45,985 nt of DNA from Verrucomicrobiota bacterium (GTDB taxonomy: Bacteria; Verrucomicrobiota; Verrucomicrobiia; Opitutales; Opitutaceae): assembly GCA_016222805.1 (NCBI GenBank), contig JACRQG010000008.1, positions 658,978 through 704,962 of the forward strand, in the 5' to 3' direction. Below the pieces are notes generated by a model. That model did no database searches and was not told the origin of the DNA. It worked only from the letters and a program-made list of their open reading frames with translations. Below are positions 1 to 7,777 of the stretch, piece after piece. The position numbers and the translations under genes were made by a program. Position 1 is the first letter of the stretch. Each line of letters starts with the position of its first letter.

Positions 1-2
1 TC

Positions 3-473
3 GACGTCACCTTCACGCTCACCGAAGTCACGGACCTGGGCGTGTGTCATGGGCAGTCGGTCTTCCGGACTGACTATACGATGGACCTCGACCCCGCCGG
101 CGCAGCGGTGTGCCAGCTCGTGCCCCCGGACAAGATCCGCGTCTTCCGACCCGGGGTGATCCTGCGCTTCTCCGTCGTCCGCTTCCGTGGGTCGGCGTAC
201 CTCCCGATTGGCATCGCGTTCTCCCAGGTCATCACCCCGGCGCGAAGCCGCGCCGTACCCTGCGAGACCGGTCCGGTCCGCACCCAGGTTTCACCGTTCG
301 GCAATCTCATCATCAGTGGCGGGGTGCTGGAAATCACGGACCAGTTGCCCCCGGCCCGGAAGCGCTCGTCGGCCAACCCGACGTTTACAGAGTACCGCTT
401 CTCGTTGCTGCTGCAGCGGGGATCCGACGGCGCCCTCGGCCTCATCGACCCCGTCGTCGAGAACGAAAACTGA
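3..473 (+). CDS. Unknown protein, 3' end of gene (5' end outside window)
   Basis: The frame is open from the first base of the window to a TGA at 471-473, so this is the C-terminal part (about 156 residues) of a longer protein; a GTG at 42 is possible but nothing favours it as a start. The visible part has alternating hydrophobic beta-like stretches (FTLTEVTDLGV, VILRFSVVRF, AYLPIGIAFSQVI, EYRFSLLLQR) and no motif I recognise. Its TGA overlaps the ATG of the following sigma factor (TGATG), which implies translational coupling, so the two are probably co-transcribed. It could be a small structural or regulatory partner of the sigma factor, but that is inferred only from position. Confidence 0.6.
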   Translation, partial: DVTFTLTEVTDLGVCHGQSVFRTDYTMDLDPAGAAVCQLVPPDKIRVFRPGVILRFSVVRFRGSAYLPIGIAFSQVITPARSRAVPCETGPVRTQVSPFGNLIISGGVLEITDQLPPARKRSSANPTFTEYRFSLLLQRGSDGALGLIDPVVENEN

Positions 474-1039
474 TGCCCACGGTCATTGCCAACGACGCGC
501 CGCCTGCCGGGTCCCGGGAAGACTCCCCGGCGGCGGTCCGTCTGCTTCCGCTCCTCTACGGCGAACTGCGCAAACTCGCCGCCGCCCGCCTCGCCCGGGA
601 GACCCCGGGACAGACGCTGCAACCCACCGCCCTGGTGCATGAGGCCTGGCTCCGCCTCGGCGGCGACGACCAGCCCGACTGGCGCTCGCGCGCCCAGTTC
701 TTCTCCGCCGCCGCCGAGGCCATGCGCCGCATCCTGATCGACCGCGCCCGTCGCCGCCACGCCCTCCGGCGCGGCGGGCGGATGCAGCGGGTCGATCTCG
801 ACAACCTGGACCTGGCCAATCCGACCACGGATGCCGGGGTGCTGCGCGTCGACGAAGCGCTCTCCTCCCTGGCGGTGCACCATCCCGACAAGGCCCAGCT
901 CGTGAAGCTGCGTTTCTTCGGCGGCCTGACGCTGGAGGAGTCCGCTCGCGTTCTCGGGATCGCCGAACCCACGGCCCGCCGCTGGTGGGCCTACGCACGC
1001 GCCTGGTTGATCCGCGAGATGCGGGTCGCGCAGCGCTGA
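473..1039 (+). CDS. ECF-family RNA polymerase sigma factor (Planctomycete/Verrucomicrobial type)
   Basis: A 188-residue sigma-70 factor of the extracytoplasmic-function group. Region 2 is visible from about residue 20 to 95 (PLLYGELRKLAAARL, LVHEAWLRL, FFSAAAEAMRRILIDRARRR). Region 4 is at about 140-185 (LVKLRFFGGLTLEESARVLG, then a recognition helix and WAYARAWLIREM). This wording matches the TIGR02999-like 'Sig-70_X6' family, which is abundant in Planctomycetes and Verrucomicrobia. I chose the ATG at 473 because it overlaps the upstream stop and gives a normal family length; the reading frame extends further upstream but that part has no sigma homology. Relatives are often encoded beside a Ser/Thr kinase or an anti-sigma factor. 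None is seen here, so its control and target promoters are unknown. Confidence 0.93.
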   Translation: MPTVIANDAPPAGSREDSPAAVRLLPLLYGELRKLAAARLARETPGQTLQPTALVHEAWLRLGGDDQPDWRSRAQFFSAAAEAMRRILIDRARRRHALRRGGRMQRVDLDNLDLANPTTDAGVLRVDEALSSLAVHHPDKAQLVKLRFFGGLTLEESARVLGIAEPTARRWWAYARAWLIREMRVAQR

Positions 1040-1101
1040 TCGCCTTCGCCTGAAGCGGATGGACGCACCGGTTCGCGAACCCACCGCGGATCGGCCGCCG
1101 G

Positions 1102-1139
1102 TTGGCCCCGCATTTTGATGATCGCTTGGCGGGGACCAA
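1102..1139 (+). terminator. Stem-loop downstream of sigma factor gene
   Basis: TTGGCCCCGC at 1102-1111 pairs with GCGGGGACCAA at 1129-1139, giving a 10-bp stem with one bulged base and a 17-base loop, 63 bases after the sigma stop codon. No T-run follows, so an intrinsic terminator is unproven; it may only protect a 3' end. Confidence 0.35.
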
Positions 1140-1207
1140 TTGCGCGTTGAACGACGGGACCGCCCTATCCGGCGCTCCCTTGATTCAACCCTCAATCCAA
1201 CCGATCC

Positions 1208-1483
1208 ATGAAGAATCCATTCGTGCCGGCCCTGCTCGTCCTCCTCGTGGGTTACCCGCTCACCGCGGCAGCCCATTCGCTCGGCCTGATTCCGTTTCCC
1301 GCTCCCGGCTTCATCGACTTCCTCACCGGCTTCATCGGCGTGGGACTCCTGGCCATCCTGATTCCGGATTACTCGCGCCGGGGCTCCGAACCGAGCCGGC
1401 GGCTCCCCAAGCCCACCGAGTCGCGGAAACCCACCCCCGAACCGGAGTCGGTCCCGTGGACGCTTCACACCGTCTCATCGTGA
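1208..1483 (+). CDS. Small predicted membrane protein, unknown function
   Basis: A 91-residue protein. Residues 1-22 (MKNPFVPALLVLLVGYPLTA) look like a signal peptide or first membrane segment. Residues 35-53 (FIDFLTGFIGVGLLAILI) look like a second membrane helix. They are followed by a polar tail rich in Arg, Pro, Ser and Glu. The gene stands alone between the sigma factor and the gamma-glutamyltransferase, and a good terminator-like hairpin with a T-run lies directly behind its TGA, which supports a real transcription unit ending here. I do not recognise the family. The frame is short and the DNA is GC-rich, so some doubt about coding remains. Confidence 0.6.
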   Translation: MKNPFVPALLVLLVGYPLTAAAHSLGLIPFPAPGFIDFLTGFIGVGLLAILIPDYSRRGSEPSRRLPKPTESRKPTPEPESVPWTLHTVSS

Positions 1484-1498
1484 GCCACCGCGGGAATG

Positions 1499-1538
1499 GA
1501 TCCCCCGGCCCCTCGTCGGGACCGCGGGGGTCTTTTTT
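1499..1538 (+). terminator. Rho-independent terminator
   Basis: GA-(T)-CCCCCG at 1499-1507 pairs with CGGGGGTC at 1525-1532 with one bulged T, and a smaller GC hairpin fits in the loop. A run of six T follows at 1533-1538. It lies 16 bases after the stop of the small membrane protein and about 80 bases before the gamma-glutamyltransferase start, so it should separate the two units. Confidence 0.7.
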
Positions 1539-1616
1539 CCTCGGTGCCGTCAGACCGGCGGGGCGATCGTCGCTGCCGGGGTTGCCTTCAACCGGCACCC
1601 CGGCAGGTTGCCCGCC

Positions 1617-3395
1617 ATGCCTCCGCGTCTTCCGGTGCCGGCGTTTGCCGGGCTCTGCCTCCTCCTGGTCCTGTCGCCGGCGCTTCAGGCCCAGCGCGCG
1701 GCGGTGGAGGCCCGGCACGGGATGGTCGTGTCCGCGCACGCTCTCGCCTCCGACGCGGGACTCGAGATGCTCCGCCGCGGGGGCAACGCCGTCGATGCCG
1801 CGGTGGCCACGGGTCTCGCCCTCGCGGTGGTCTATCCCACCGCCGGCAACCTCGGAGGCGGGGGCTTCATCGTGGCCCGCGTGGCCAACCGCGAGCTCGT
1901 GATCGACTTTCGCGAGACCGCCCCGGCGGCCGCCTCGCGTGACATGTACCTCGGCCCCGAAGGCAAGGTCCTCGAGGGCCCCGGCTCCTCCACCGTCGGC
2001 TGGCGGGCCAGCGGGGTACCGGGCACCGTCGCGGGCCTCGCCCTGGCACTGAACCAGCATGGCTCCGGAAAAATCACCTGGGCCGAAGCCTGCGAACCGG
2101 CCCGCCGCCTCGCCGCGGACGGCCACGTCCTGACTCCCGCCGCCGCCGCCGACCTGCGCGAGCACGCGCCGCACCTCGGACAATTCGCGGAATCGAAACG
2201 CATCTATCTCAAGGGCGGCGCGCTCTGGCAGGCGGGCGAACGCTGGCGCCAGCCGGATCTCGCCGCCACCCTTGCCCGGCTGCAGCAGCAGGGGCCGGGC
2301 GACTTCTACACGGGCGAGACCGCCCGCCGGATCGCCGCGGCCATGGAGGCCCACGGTGGCACCCTCACGGTCGCGGACCTCGCCGCCTACCGACCGGTCG
2401 AGCGGGAGCCGCTGCGCGGCACCTATCGCGGCCACGTGGTGGTGACCATGCCGCCGCCGAGTTCCGGTGGCATCGCCCTCCTCCAGATGCTCGCCATGCT
2501 CGAGCCCCACCCGCTCGCGTCTCTCGATCCCCATTCGGCCACCAAGTACCACCTGATGGTCGAAGTCATGCGGCGTGCCTTTCGCGATCGCGCCGAGTAC
2601 CTCGGCGATCCGGGGTTTGTTCCCGTGCCCGTCGATCGCCTGCTCGATCCGTCGTACCTGCGCCGGCGGCTGGAGGACTTTGATCCGGATCGCGCTACTT
2701 CCTCCGACCGAGTGCAACCGGGCCTGGGGCCACTGAAACTTGCCGGAGCGACGTCCCCGGCAGGGAGCCGCCCGTCCGCATCCTTCGCGGCCGAGTCCAC
2801 CGAAACGACCCACTTCAGCGTCGTGGACGCCGCCGGCAACGCCGTCGCCTGCACCTACACCCTCAACGGCGGCTACGGCAGCGGCGTGACGATTCCAGGC
2901 ACCGGCATCCTGATGAACAACGAAATGGACGACTTCACCGCCAAGGTCGGTGAAAAGAACCTGTATGGTCTCCTCCAGGGCCCGGCCAACGCCATCGCGC
3001 CGGGCAAGCGCCCGCTCTCCTCGATGACACCCACGCTGGTCTTCCGCGACGGGCGGCTTGTCCTGATCACGGGCAGCCCCGGCGGGCCCACCATCATCAA
3101 CACCGTGCTGCAGGTGCTGATCAACGTGATCGACCACCGGATGCCCGTGGCGGCCGCCGTCGCCGCGCCGCGACTCCACCACCAGTGGATGCCCGACGAA
3201 CTGGTCCACGAGAGCACCGGGTTCTCCGTCGACGTCGTTTCCGAGTTGCAGGCCCGCGGCCACCGGCTCCGTGGGCGCGAGACCAACCGCGGCCGACAGG
3301 GCGACGCCGCGACCATCGCCATCGACCCGGCCACGGGACGGCTCCTCGGCGCCGCCGATCCGCGCGAACCCGATGCGCGGGCCGTCGGGTACTGA
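1617..3395 (+). CDS. ggt: Gamma-glutamyltransferase (gamma-glutamyl transpeptidase), secreted
   Basis: A 592-residue Ntn-hydrolase that cleaves or transfers the gamma-glutamyl group of glutathione and related compounds, normally in the periplasm. It starts with a signal peptide (residues 1-26, ending SPALQAQ). The large subunit shows the family N-terminus (GMVVSAHALASDAGLEMLRRGGNAVDAAVA) and GGGGFIV. The autoproteolytic site is clear at ESTE|TTHFSVVD, giving catalytic Thr at about residue 397 and a small subunit of about 195 residues. PLSSMTPT and the TGSPGG oxyanion loop follow. A TTG three codons upstream (1608) could start translation, but ATG 1617 gives a standard leader. The gene stands alone and converges on the TonB receptor. 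Amino-acid salvage from glutathione is the likely role; a capsule-depolymerase-like variant is less likely. Confidence 0.95.
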   Translation: MPPRLPVPAFAGLCLLLVLSPALQAQRAAVEARHGMVVSAHALASDAGLEMLRRGGNAVDAAVATGLALAVVYPTAGNLGGGGFIVARVANRELVIDFRETAPAAASRDMYLGPEGKVLEGPGSSTVGWRASGVPGTVAGLALALNQHGSGKITWAEACEPARRLAADGHVLTPAAAADLREHAPHLGQFAESKRIYLKGGALWQAGERWRQPDLAATLARLQQQGPGDFYTGETARRIAAAMEAHGGTLTVADLAAYRPVEREPLRGTYRGHVVVTMPPPSSGGIALLQMLAMLEPHPLASLDPHSATKYHLMVEVMRRAFRDRAEYLGDPGFVPVPVDRLLDPSYLRRRLEDFDPDRATSSDRVQPGLGPLKLAGATSPAGSRPSASFAAESTETTHFSVVDAAGNAVACTYTLNGGYGSGVTIPGTGILMNNEMDDFTAKVGEKNLYGLLQGPANAIAPGKRPLSSMTPTLVFRDGRLVLITGSPGGPTIINTVLQVLINVIDHRMPVAAAVAAPRLHHQWMPDELVHESTGFSVDVVSELQARGHRLRGRETNRGRQGDAATIAIDPATGRLLGAADPREPDARAVGY

Positions 3396-3445
3396 GCCGC
3401 GCGAGAGCCACGTGGACGGATCGCCAGCGCGGCGACGCTCCGGGG

Positions 3446-3474
3446 TGTGGGCGGGGCAACCGCGCCCCGCCCCC
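3446..3474. repeat. REP-like GC palindrome (GTGGGCGGGGCnACC family)
   Basis: A degenerate member of a repeat family seen about six times in this window. GTGTGGGCGGGGC is followed by AACCGC and GCCCCGCCCCC, forming a GC hairpin in the convergent gap between the gamma-glutamyltransferase and the TonB receptor. Confidence 0.6.
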
Positions 3475-3482
3475 GTTGATGG

Positions 3483-3510
3483 CCAGGCGACGCCAGCCGG
3501 CGTCGCCTGG
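3483..3510. terminator. Perfect 12-bp hairpin between convergent genes
   Basis: CCAGGCGACGCC (3483-3494) and GGCGTCGCCTGG (3499-3510) are exact complements around a 4-base AGCC loop. The hairpin sits five bases past the stop codon of the leftward TonB receptor and 87 bases past the rightward gamma-glutamyltransferase. It lacks a T-run on either side, so it is either a bidirectional factor-assisted terminator or an RNA-stabilising 3' end. Confidence 0.6.
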
Positions 3511-3515
3511 TGATC

Positions 3516-5921
3516 TTAGAACTTGTACGTCAGCGAAGCCTTCCAGTCTCGGGGCGTCCCGACCGTCACCGCGCCGCGGCTGCCCGCCGCCAGGATGTAG
3601 TCCTTGTTGAGCGCATTGAGGATCGTCAGCGCCGCCGACCACTGGCCGCGGCGGTAGGTGACACCCGCGTTGACAAGCGTGCGCGCCGCGACGAGGAACG
3701 AAGGCTGCACCGGGACAAACGCCGGGCCGGTGGGCAGCGCACGCGTCGTGGTGAAACCGGTGGCGTTTTCGCCGGCGACGTCGCCCTTGTAGTCGAGGGC
3801 GAGGTTGAAGCCCCAGTCCTTCAGCACGCCTTCCGTGAAGCGGTAGTCCGCGTAGAAGGCATACGACTTGTCCGGAATGCCGCGCACCCGGACATTCGTG
3901 ATGGGCTGTCGAATCTTCACCGAGGTGATGTTGCCAACGAAGGTCAGGTTCCGGTTCCACGAGTAGGTGGTCTCGAACTCCCAGCCCTTGGAGGTGAGAT
4001 CCAGCAGCAGGAACTGCGGCAGGAGGGCGGCGGCGGCAAAGTCACCGAGCGACTGGAGCCGGAAGAACTCGCTGTTGGTCACCGAGGTGTTCTTCTGCGC
4101 GATTTCGAAGTACGCGACCGAGCCCGTGAGCCGGCCGCCCAGCAGCGAGGTCTTCGCGCCGTATTCCTTCTGGCCGCCCTGCGCCAGCTTGAGGTTGGGG
4201 TCGGTCACCCCCGCGTTGAGTGAGCCGGGCATGGTGCCGCCGGTGGTGTTCCGGCTGTAGAAGAGCGACACCTCCTTGATCGGCTTCACCACCACGCCGA
4301 ACGACGTGGCGTTGCTCGTCAGGTTGAAAGCGGGGGAATTGGGAAACGACGGGTTAATCGCCGTGCCGGTCGTGTCCGTGCGCGCCAGCGTGCCGAAGTA
4401 CCGGGAGACGCCGCCGGAAAGCTGCACGCGGTTCTTCCAGAGCTCGACGTTCTCGTAGGCGAACACCTGGAGATCGTCATGCTTGCCCGTGCGATCCAGC
4501 CCCAGGCCCGGCGTGGTCGTGAGCCCCGGCCGGATCGGCGGGTAGTCGTAGGGCGGGTACGTGATCGACGCCAGGTTGTTGGCCGGGACCGGAGGGCGGG
4601 CCGCCGCCGCGGGAGAAACCCAGTGGACCTTCGAGGTGTTGGCGCTGAAGCCGGTCAGCGTCGTCGACTTGCCGTAGGGCGTGTCGAAGACGATCGCGTA
4701 ATCGTTCTTCAGGTGCGCCTCGGTGTACTCGAGGTCGTTCTTGCCGTTGTTCCGCGTGTAGATCCAGGTCGAGGGATCGGTCACGGGCACCGGCGTGCCG
4801 ACCAGCGTCACGCCCGGTGTCGCATTGAAGGCGGCGGTGTTCCAGTTCACGCCCGGCTCGTAGAGGCCGGTGAAGGGATTGCGGCTGCCGCCGCCGGCGT
4901 TGGTCAGGCCGGCGCTGGTGCCACCGATGTCATAACGCCGCACATGATTGGCCATGCCGTACAGGCGGGAGGTCACGTGCGAGCCGAGGGTGGAGAGAAG
5001 TTCGAAGCTGCCGCGCTCCGTGGAGCGGTGGCGGGTGTCGATCTCGTTGCCGAACTGCCAGTCGCGCGGCAGGCCGCGCGCGATGCGCGCGGTTTGCGTG
5101 CCGCCCACGCTTGGGTCCAGCGGCAGTCCGCCGAGGTTTGTCTCCCGGTTCTGCACGAAATCCGCCTTGAGCGTCAGCTTGTGGAGCGGCGACAGCTGGT
5201 ACGAAAACGACGGCGCCAGTTCGTAGCCGTTGCGGTACTGGCCGCGGACGTAGTAGTCGACGCGCCAAAGCGAGTAGACCAGGCGCATCGCCGCCCGGCC
5301 GTCCTTCGTCAGCACGCGGTTGTAGTCGAGATCGAGGGTGTTGCCCGAGTAGTTCGAGGCCCCGAGCATGAGGCTCGCCGCGTTCTTCGCCAGGGGCGAC
5401 TTCGTGATCGGGTTCATCACGCCACCGGGACTGCCGCCGGGCACGAGGATGGCATTCGGACCCTTGATGATCTCGAGCCGCTCGATGTTCGCCGTCGACT
5501 GCGACATGCTGTAGCCGTCCGCGCCGGAGATCATCGTCCCGTCGATGAACTCGGCCGAGACCTGGAAACCGCGGATCGAATACCGATCGCCGCCGTACGG
5601 CAGCGTGTTCTCCACGATCGGCGTCACGTACTTGGCCGCGTCGAGCATGCGGTTTGCCGCGGAATCGACGATGAACTCCCGCGGCACCACCGAGATGGTC
5701 TGCGGGATGTCCTGCACCGCCATCGCCACACGCGACGCGGAGAGCGCCTGCTGCGACTGGTAGGGATTCACGGCGTTTTCGGTGATGACGAACTGGGCGA
5801 GGACCACAGCTTCGTCCTTGGCGGGGGCGGAGGCCTGCCCGAACAGGGCGGCCACCGGAGTGAGTGCGAGCGCCGCGGCCAGGTGCATCCGGGCGCGGGC
5901 AGGGTGGGTTTGGCTCTTCAT
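3516..5921 (-). CDS. TonB-dependent siderophore-type outer membrane receptor
   Basis: An 801-residue receptor importing a large substrate, probably a ferric siderophore, through an outer-membrane beta-barrel. It has a signal peptide (about 1-32), a TonB-box-like stretch (AVVLAQFVIT, 38-47) and a plug domain from about 60 to 180. The plug shows QDIPQTISVVPREFI, YSIRGFQ and the family signature ERLEIIKGPNAILV-PGGSPGGVMNPITKSP. The long C-terminal barrel ends in an aromatic residue (WKASLTYKF), as outer-membrane insertion requires. The SIRGF and EIIKGPNA wording points to the siderophore subgroup (TIGR01783-like). No Fur box, synthesis genes or ExbB/D were recognised nearby, so the substrate is inferred from the subgroup alone. 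It lies 165 bases downstream of the DUF59 gene on the same strand, probably as its own unit. Confidence 0.93.
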   Translation of the reverse strand: MKSQTHPARARMHLAAALALTPVAALFGQASAPAKDEAVVLAQFVITENAVNPYQSQQALSASRVAMAVQDIPQTISVVPREFIVDSAANRMLDAAKYVTPIVENTLPYGGDRYSIRGFQVSAEFIDGTMISGADGYSMSQSTANIERLEIIKGPNAILVPGGSPGGVMNPITKSPLAKNAASLMLGASNYSGNTLDLDYNRVLTKDGRAAMRLVYSLWRVDYYVRGQYRNGYELAPSFSYQLSPLHKLTLKADFVQNRETNLGGLPLDPSVGGTQTARIARGLPRDWQFGNEIDTRHRSTERGSFELLSTLGSHVTSRLYGMANHVRRYDIGGTSAGLTNAGGGSRNPFTGLYEPGVNWNTAAFNATPGVTLVGTPVPVTDPSTWIYTRNNGKNDLEYTEAHLKNDYAIVFDTPYGKSTTLTGFSANTSKVHWVSPAAAARPPVPANNLASITYPPYDYPPIRPGLTTTPGLGLDRTGKHDDLQVFAYENVELWKNRVQLSGGVSRYFGTLARTDTTGTAINPSFPNSPAFNLTSNATSFGVVVKPIKEVSLFYSRNTTGGTMPGSLNAGVTDPNLKLAQGGQKEYGAKTSLLGGRLTGSVAYFEIAQKNTSVTNSEFFRLQSLGDFAAAALLPQFLLLDLTSKGWEFETTYSWNRNLTFVGNITSVKIRQPITNVRVRGIPDKSYAFYADYRFTEGVLKDWGFNLALDYKGDVAGENATGFTTTRALPTGPAFVPVQPSFLVAARTLVNAGVTYRRGQWSAALTILNALNKDYILAAGSRGAVTVGTPRDWKASLTYKF

Positions 5922-6086
5922 GCGGATTTGGGTGGGAGCGCCGCAACCACCGAACGACCTATGGGGGGCGCGCCGGGGGTCTCGGCAGGCCTCCCCGATG
6001 AAGCAAACCCGCCGGGAGTCTATCGGGGTGATTGCCGTACGGTCCGGCAGACCTGAGGACGTCGGGTCCTTCCACTCCGCCGAAAC

Positions 6087-6398
6087 CTAGCCGCGATCAC
6101 CGAGCTGGCGCTGGGCGGTCTCGCTGAGCATCTCCGGCGTCCACGGTGGATCGAACACCAGCTGCACGTCCACCCGCCCGGCCCCGGGCAGCCCCTCCAC
6201 CGCCCGGCGGATCCCTTCGTGAATCCAGCCGCCCGACGGGCAGTTGGGCGTCGTGAGGGTCATCACGACCGTGATGTCGGGCCCGTCGCACTCGACGCTG
6301 TAGATCAGCCCGAGGTCGACGATGTTGATCCCGAACTCCGGATCCGGAATGGCGCGGAGCACGGTCCACACCGCCTCGGTATCGGGGGAGGAATTCAT
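6087..6398 (-). CDS. MIP18/DUF59 family protein (SufT/PaaD-like, iron-sulfur assembly)
   Basis: A 103-residue single-domain protein of the MIP18 (formerly DUF59) family. It opens with TEAVWTVLRAIPDPEFGINIVDLGLIYSV, the usual start of the fold, and has the conserved T-x-N-C-P-S-G segment with Cys at about residue 53. It ends with VQLVFDPPWTPEMLSE, also typical. Relatives help mature iron-sulfur proteins or assemble metal-containing enzymes. The ATG overlaps the stop of the upstream membrane protein gene (ATGA), so it is the last gene of a three-gene operon, translationally coupled. In this setting it may help insert a metal centre into a partner of the operon, which is inference. Confidence 0.9.
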   Translation of the reverse strand: MNSSPDTEAVWTVLRAIPDPEFGINIVDLGLIYSVECDGPDITVVMTLTTPNCPSGGWIHEGIRRAVEGLPGAGRVDVQLVFDPPWTPEMLSETAQRQLGDRG

Positions 6399-7777
6399 GA
6401 GGAAAAAGTCCGGCCGCCCGGGCCCGGGGCCGCCGCCGCCACCGGCGCCAGGCGCAGGTGGCGCAGCACGACGAACATGTCGGCCAGGAACAGGCCGACG
6501 CCGGCGGCGAGGATCCAGGCCCCCGCGCGCAACCACGTTTCCTGCAGCGTCCAGGCGCCGATCAGCAGCGGGGCCACCGCAGCCTGCTGGAGGCCCAGAC
6601 CCCAGCGCTCGAGCCGCGGATGAGTCAGGGCTCCGGCGGGAGGGGTCGGCCGCCGGCCGACCAGCGGCCCATAGGCGCGCATCCAGGTGAGAAACGGGAC
6701 GATCTTGCAGAGCATGCCGGCGATGCACGGCAACAGGCCACCCGCCACCCCGAGCACCGCATACACCATCGCACTGTAGCCGCCCGGGGCCGAACCCCAG
6801 GGGGTGCCGGGCGCCACCAGCAACAGTCCGGCCACGGCCGCCGCCGCCACGCCCACGCCCCCCCGCAGGAAGGCGGTCACTCCCGGGTCGAAAACCCGCT
6901 TCTTCCGGGTGGCCAGCACCCGCTTCAACCCGACCGCCGTGCAACCCAGCCCGCCCGCAATCGCCAGCGCTCCAACCAACGCCAGCCCCGCCAGCGACCA
7001 GGTCAGCGCCGGAGCCAGCGCCAGCAAACCCGCCTGCGTCGACCAGAGGCCCACGCTGGCCAGTCGCCAGTCGCGCACCTCCGCCAGGGTGAACATCGGC
7101 ACCAACTGAAACCCCACCCCCTGAAGCAGCGAAAGGAAGAAACCGACCAGCCCGACATGGGCATGGGCGCGCAGCAGGGCCAGCGGGTCGAGCGGCAGGA
7201 AGTGCCAGAACCGGTTCGCCGCCAGCAGCAGGCCCAGTACCACGGTCAGCAGGAGCCAGCCGGCGCTCAGGAGCAGCGACCACGCCACCGTCCCCCGGCG
7301 GCCGGAGAGACGCACGGTCTTCCAGGTGTTGACGCAGAAAAGCGCCAATCCGAGCCCCACGGCGAAGCCCACGTGTCCGAGCAGCGTGAGATCCCACTGC
7401 CAGAATGCGTAGACCATGCCGGGCACGCCCACGGCGTGCAGGCCGAAATGCCACCAGCCATGCCGTTCGTTCCACAGCGTCGTGCCGAGCGCCACCGGCG
7501 CGAGCTGGTACACGGCCCCGCAGGCGATGGTCACGAAAAACCCCAGCACCCACGCGTGCGTCAGCGCCACCACGTGCGGGTGCAGGTGCGGCAGGCCGAT
7601 GAGGTCCGGCCGCACGAACAGCATGACCGCCGCCGCCGCCAGCCACGCCAGCCCGAGCCCCATGAACGCCAGGGGCAACCGGCCTTGGGCCGCGAGCCAG
7701 CCGGGCGACATCGGCGGCCGCGCGGGGGCGGGCCCCGGCCTTGCGGCCGCCGGCAGGTCCGGTCGCGGCTCAGCCAC
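6395..7777 (-). CDS. Polytopic membrane protein resembling heme-copper oxidase subunit I / NnrS-type proteins
   Basis: About 460 residues, nearly all hydrophobic, with roughly 12 membrane helices. Histidine pairs lie in helices in the pattern of heme-binding membrane proteins: LPHLHPHVVALTHAWVLGFF near the start and LRAHAHVGLVGFFLSLLQGV in the middle, each followed by a V/F-Y/F-Q-L-A/V-P turn. A later helix carries GMLCKIVPFLTWM. This resembles cbb3/NorB subunit I-like proteins and NnrS, a nitric-oxide-linked heme protein, but I do not see a full set of catalytic heme-copper ligands. The start is uncertain: GTG 7777 overlaps the stop of the preceding gene; ATG 7855, 7816 and 7711 are alternatives, and the hydrophobic core begins just after 7711. 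Middle gene of an FNR-type-regulated operon. Confidence 0.8.
   Translation of the reverse strand: MAEPRPDLPAAARPGPAPARPPMSPGWLAAQGRLPLAFMGLGLAWLAAAAVMLFVRPDLIGLPHLHPHVVALTHAWVLGFFVTIACGAVYQLAPVALGTTLWNERHGWWHFGLHAVGVPGMVYAFWQWDLTLLGHVGFAVGLGLALFCVNTWKTVRLSGRRGTVAWSLLLSAGWLLLTVVLGLLLAANRFWHFLPLDPLALLRAHAHVGLVGFFLSLLQGVGFQLVPMFTLAEVRDWRLASVGLWSTQAGLLALAPALTWSLAGLALVGALAIAGGLGCTAVGLKRVLATRKKRVFDPGVTAFLRGGVGVAAAAVAGLLLVAPGTPWGSAPGGYSAMVYAVLGVAGGLLPCIAGMLCKIVPFLTWMRAYGPLVGRRPTPPAGALTHPRLERWGLGLQQAAVAPLLIGAWTLQETWLRAGAWILAAGVGLFLADMFVVLRHLRLAPVAAAAPGPGGRTFSS

Noticed and set aside
110-472. Upstream extension of the sigma factor frame
   Set aside because: No sigma homology before ATG 473, and it overlaps the upstream gene, whose stop overlaps that ATG.
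74-1468. 464-residue open frame on the minus strand
   Set aside because: It lies opposite the sigma factor and unknown gene, is low-complexity with many Arg and Gly, and has no motif; a by-product of high GC.
1608-1616. TTG start for gamma-glutamyltransferase
   Set aside because: ATG 1617 is three codons later and gives a normal signal peptide.
5922-6086. Possible riboswitch (cobalamin or similar) before the siderophore-type receptor
   Set aside because: I looked for conserved boxes in this GC-rich leader and found none.
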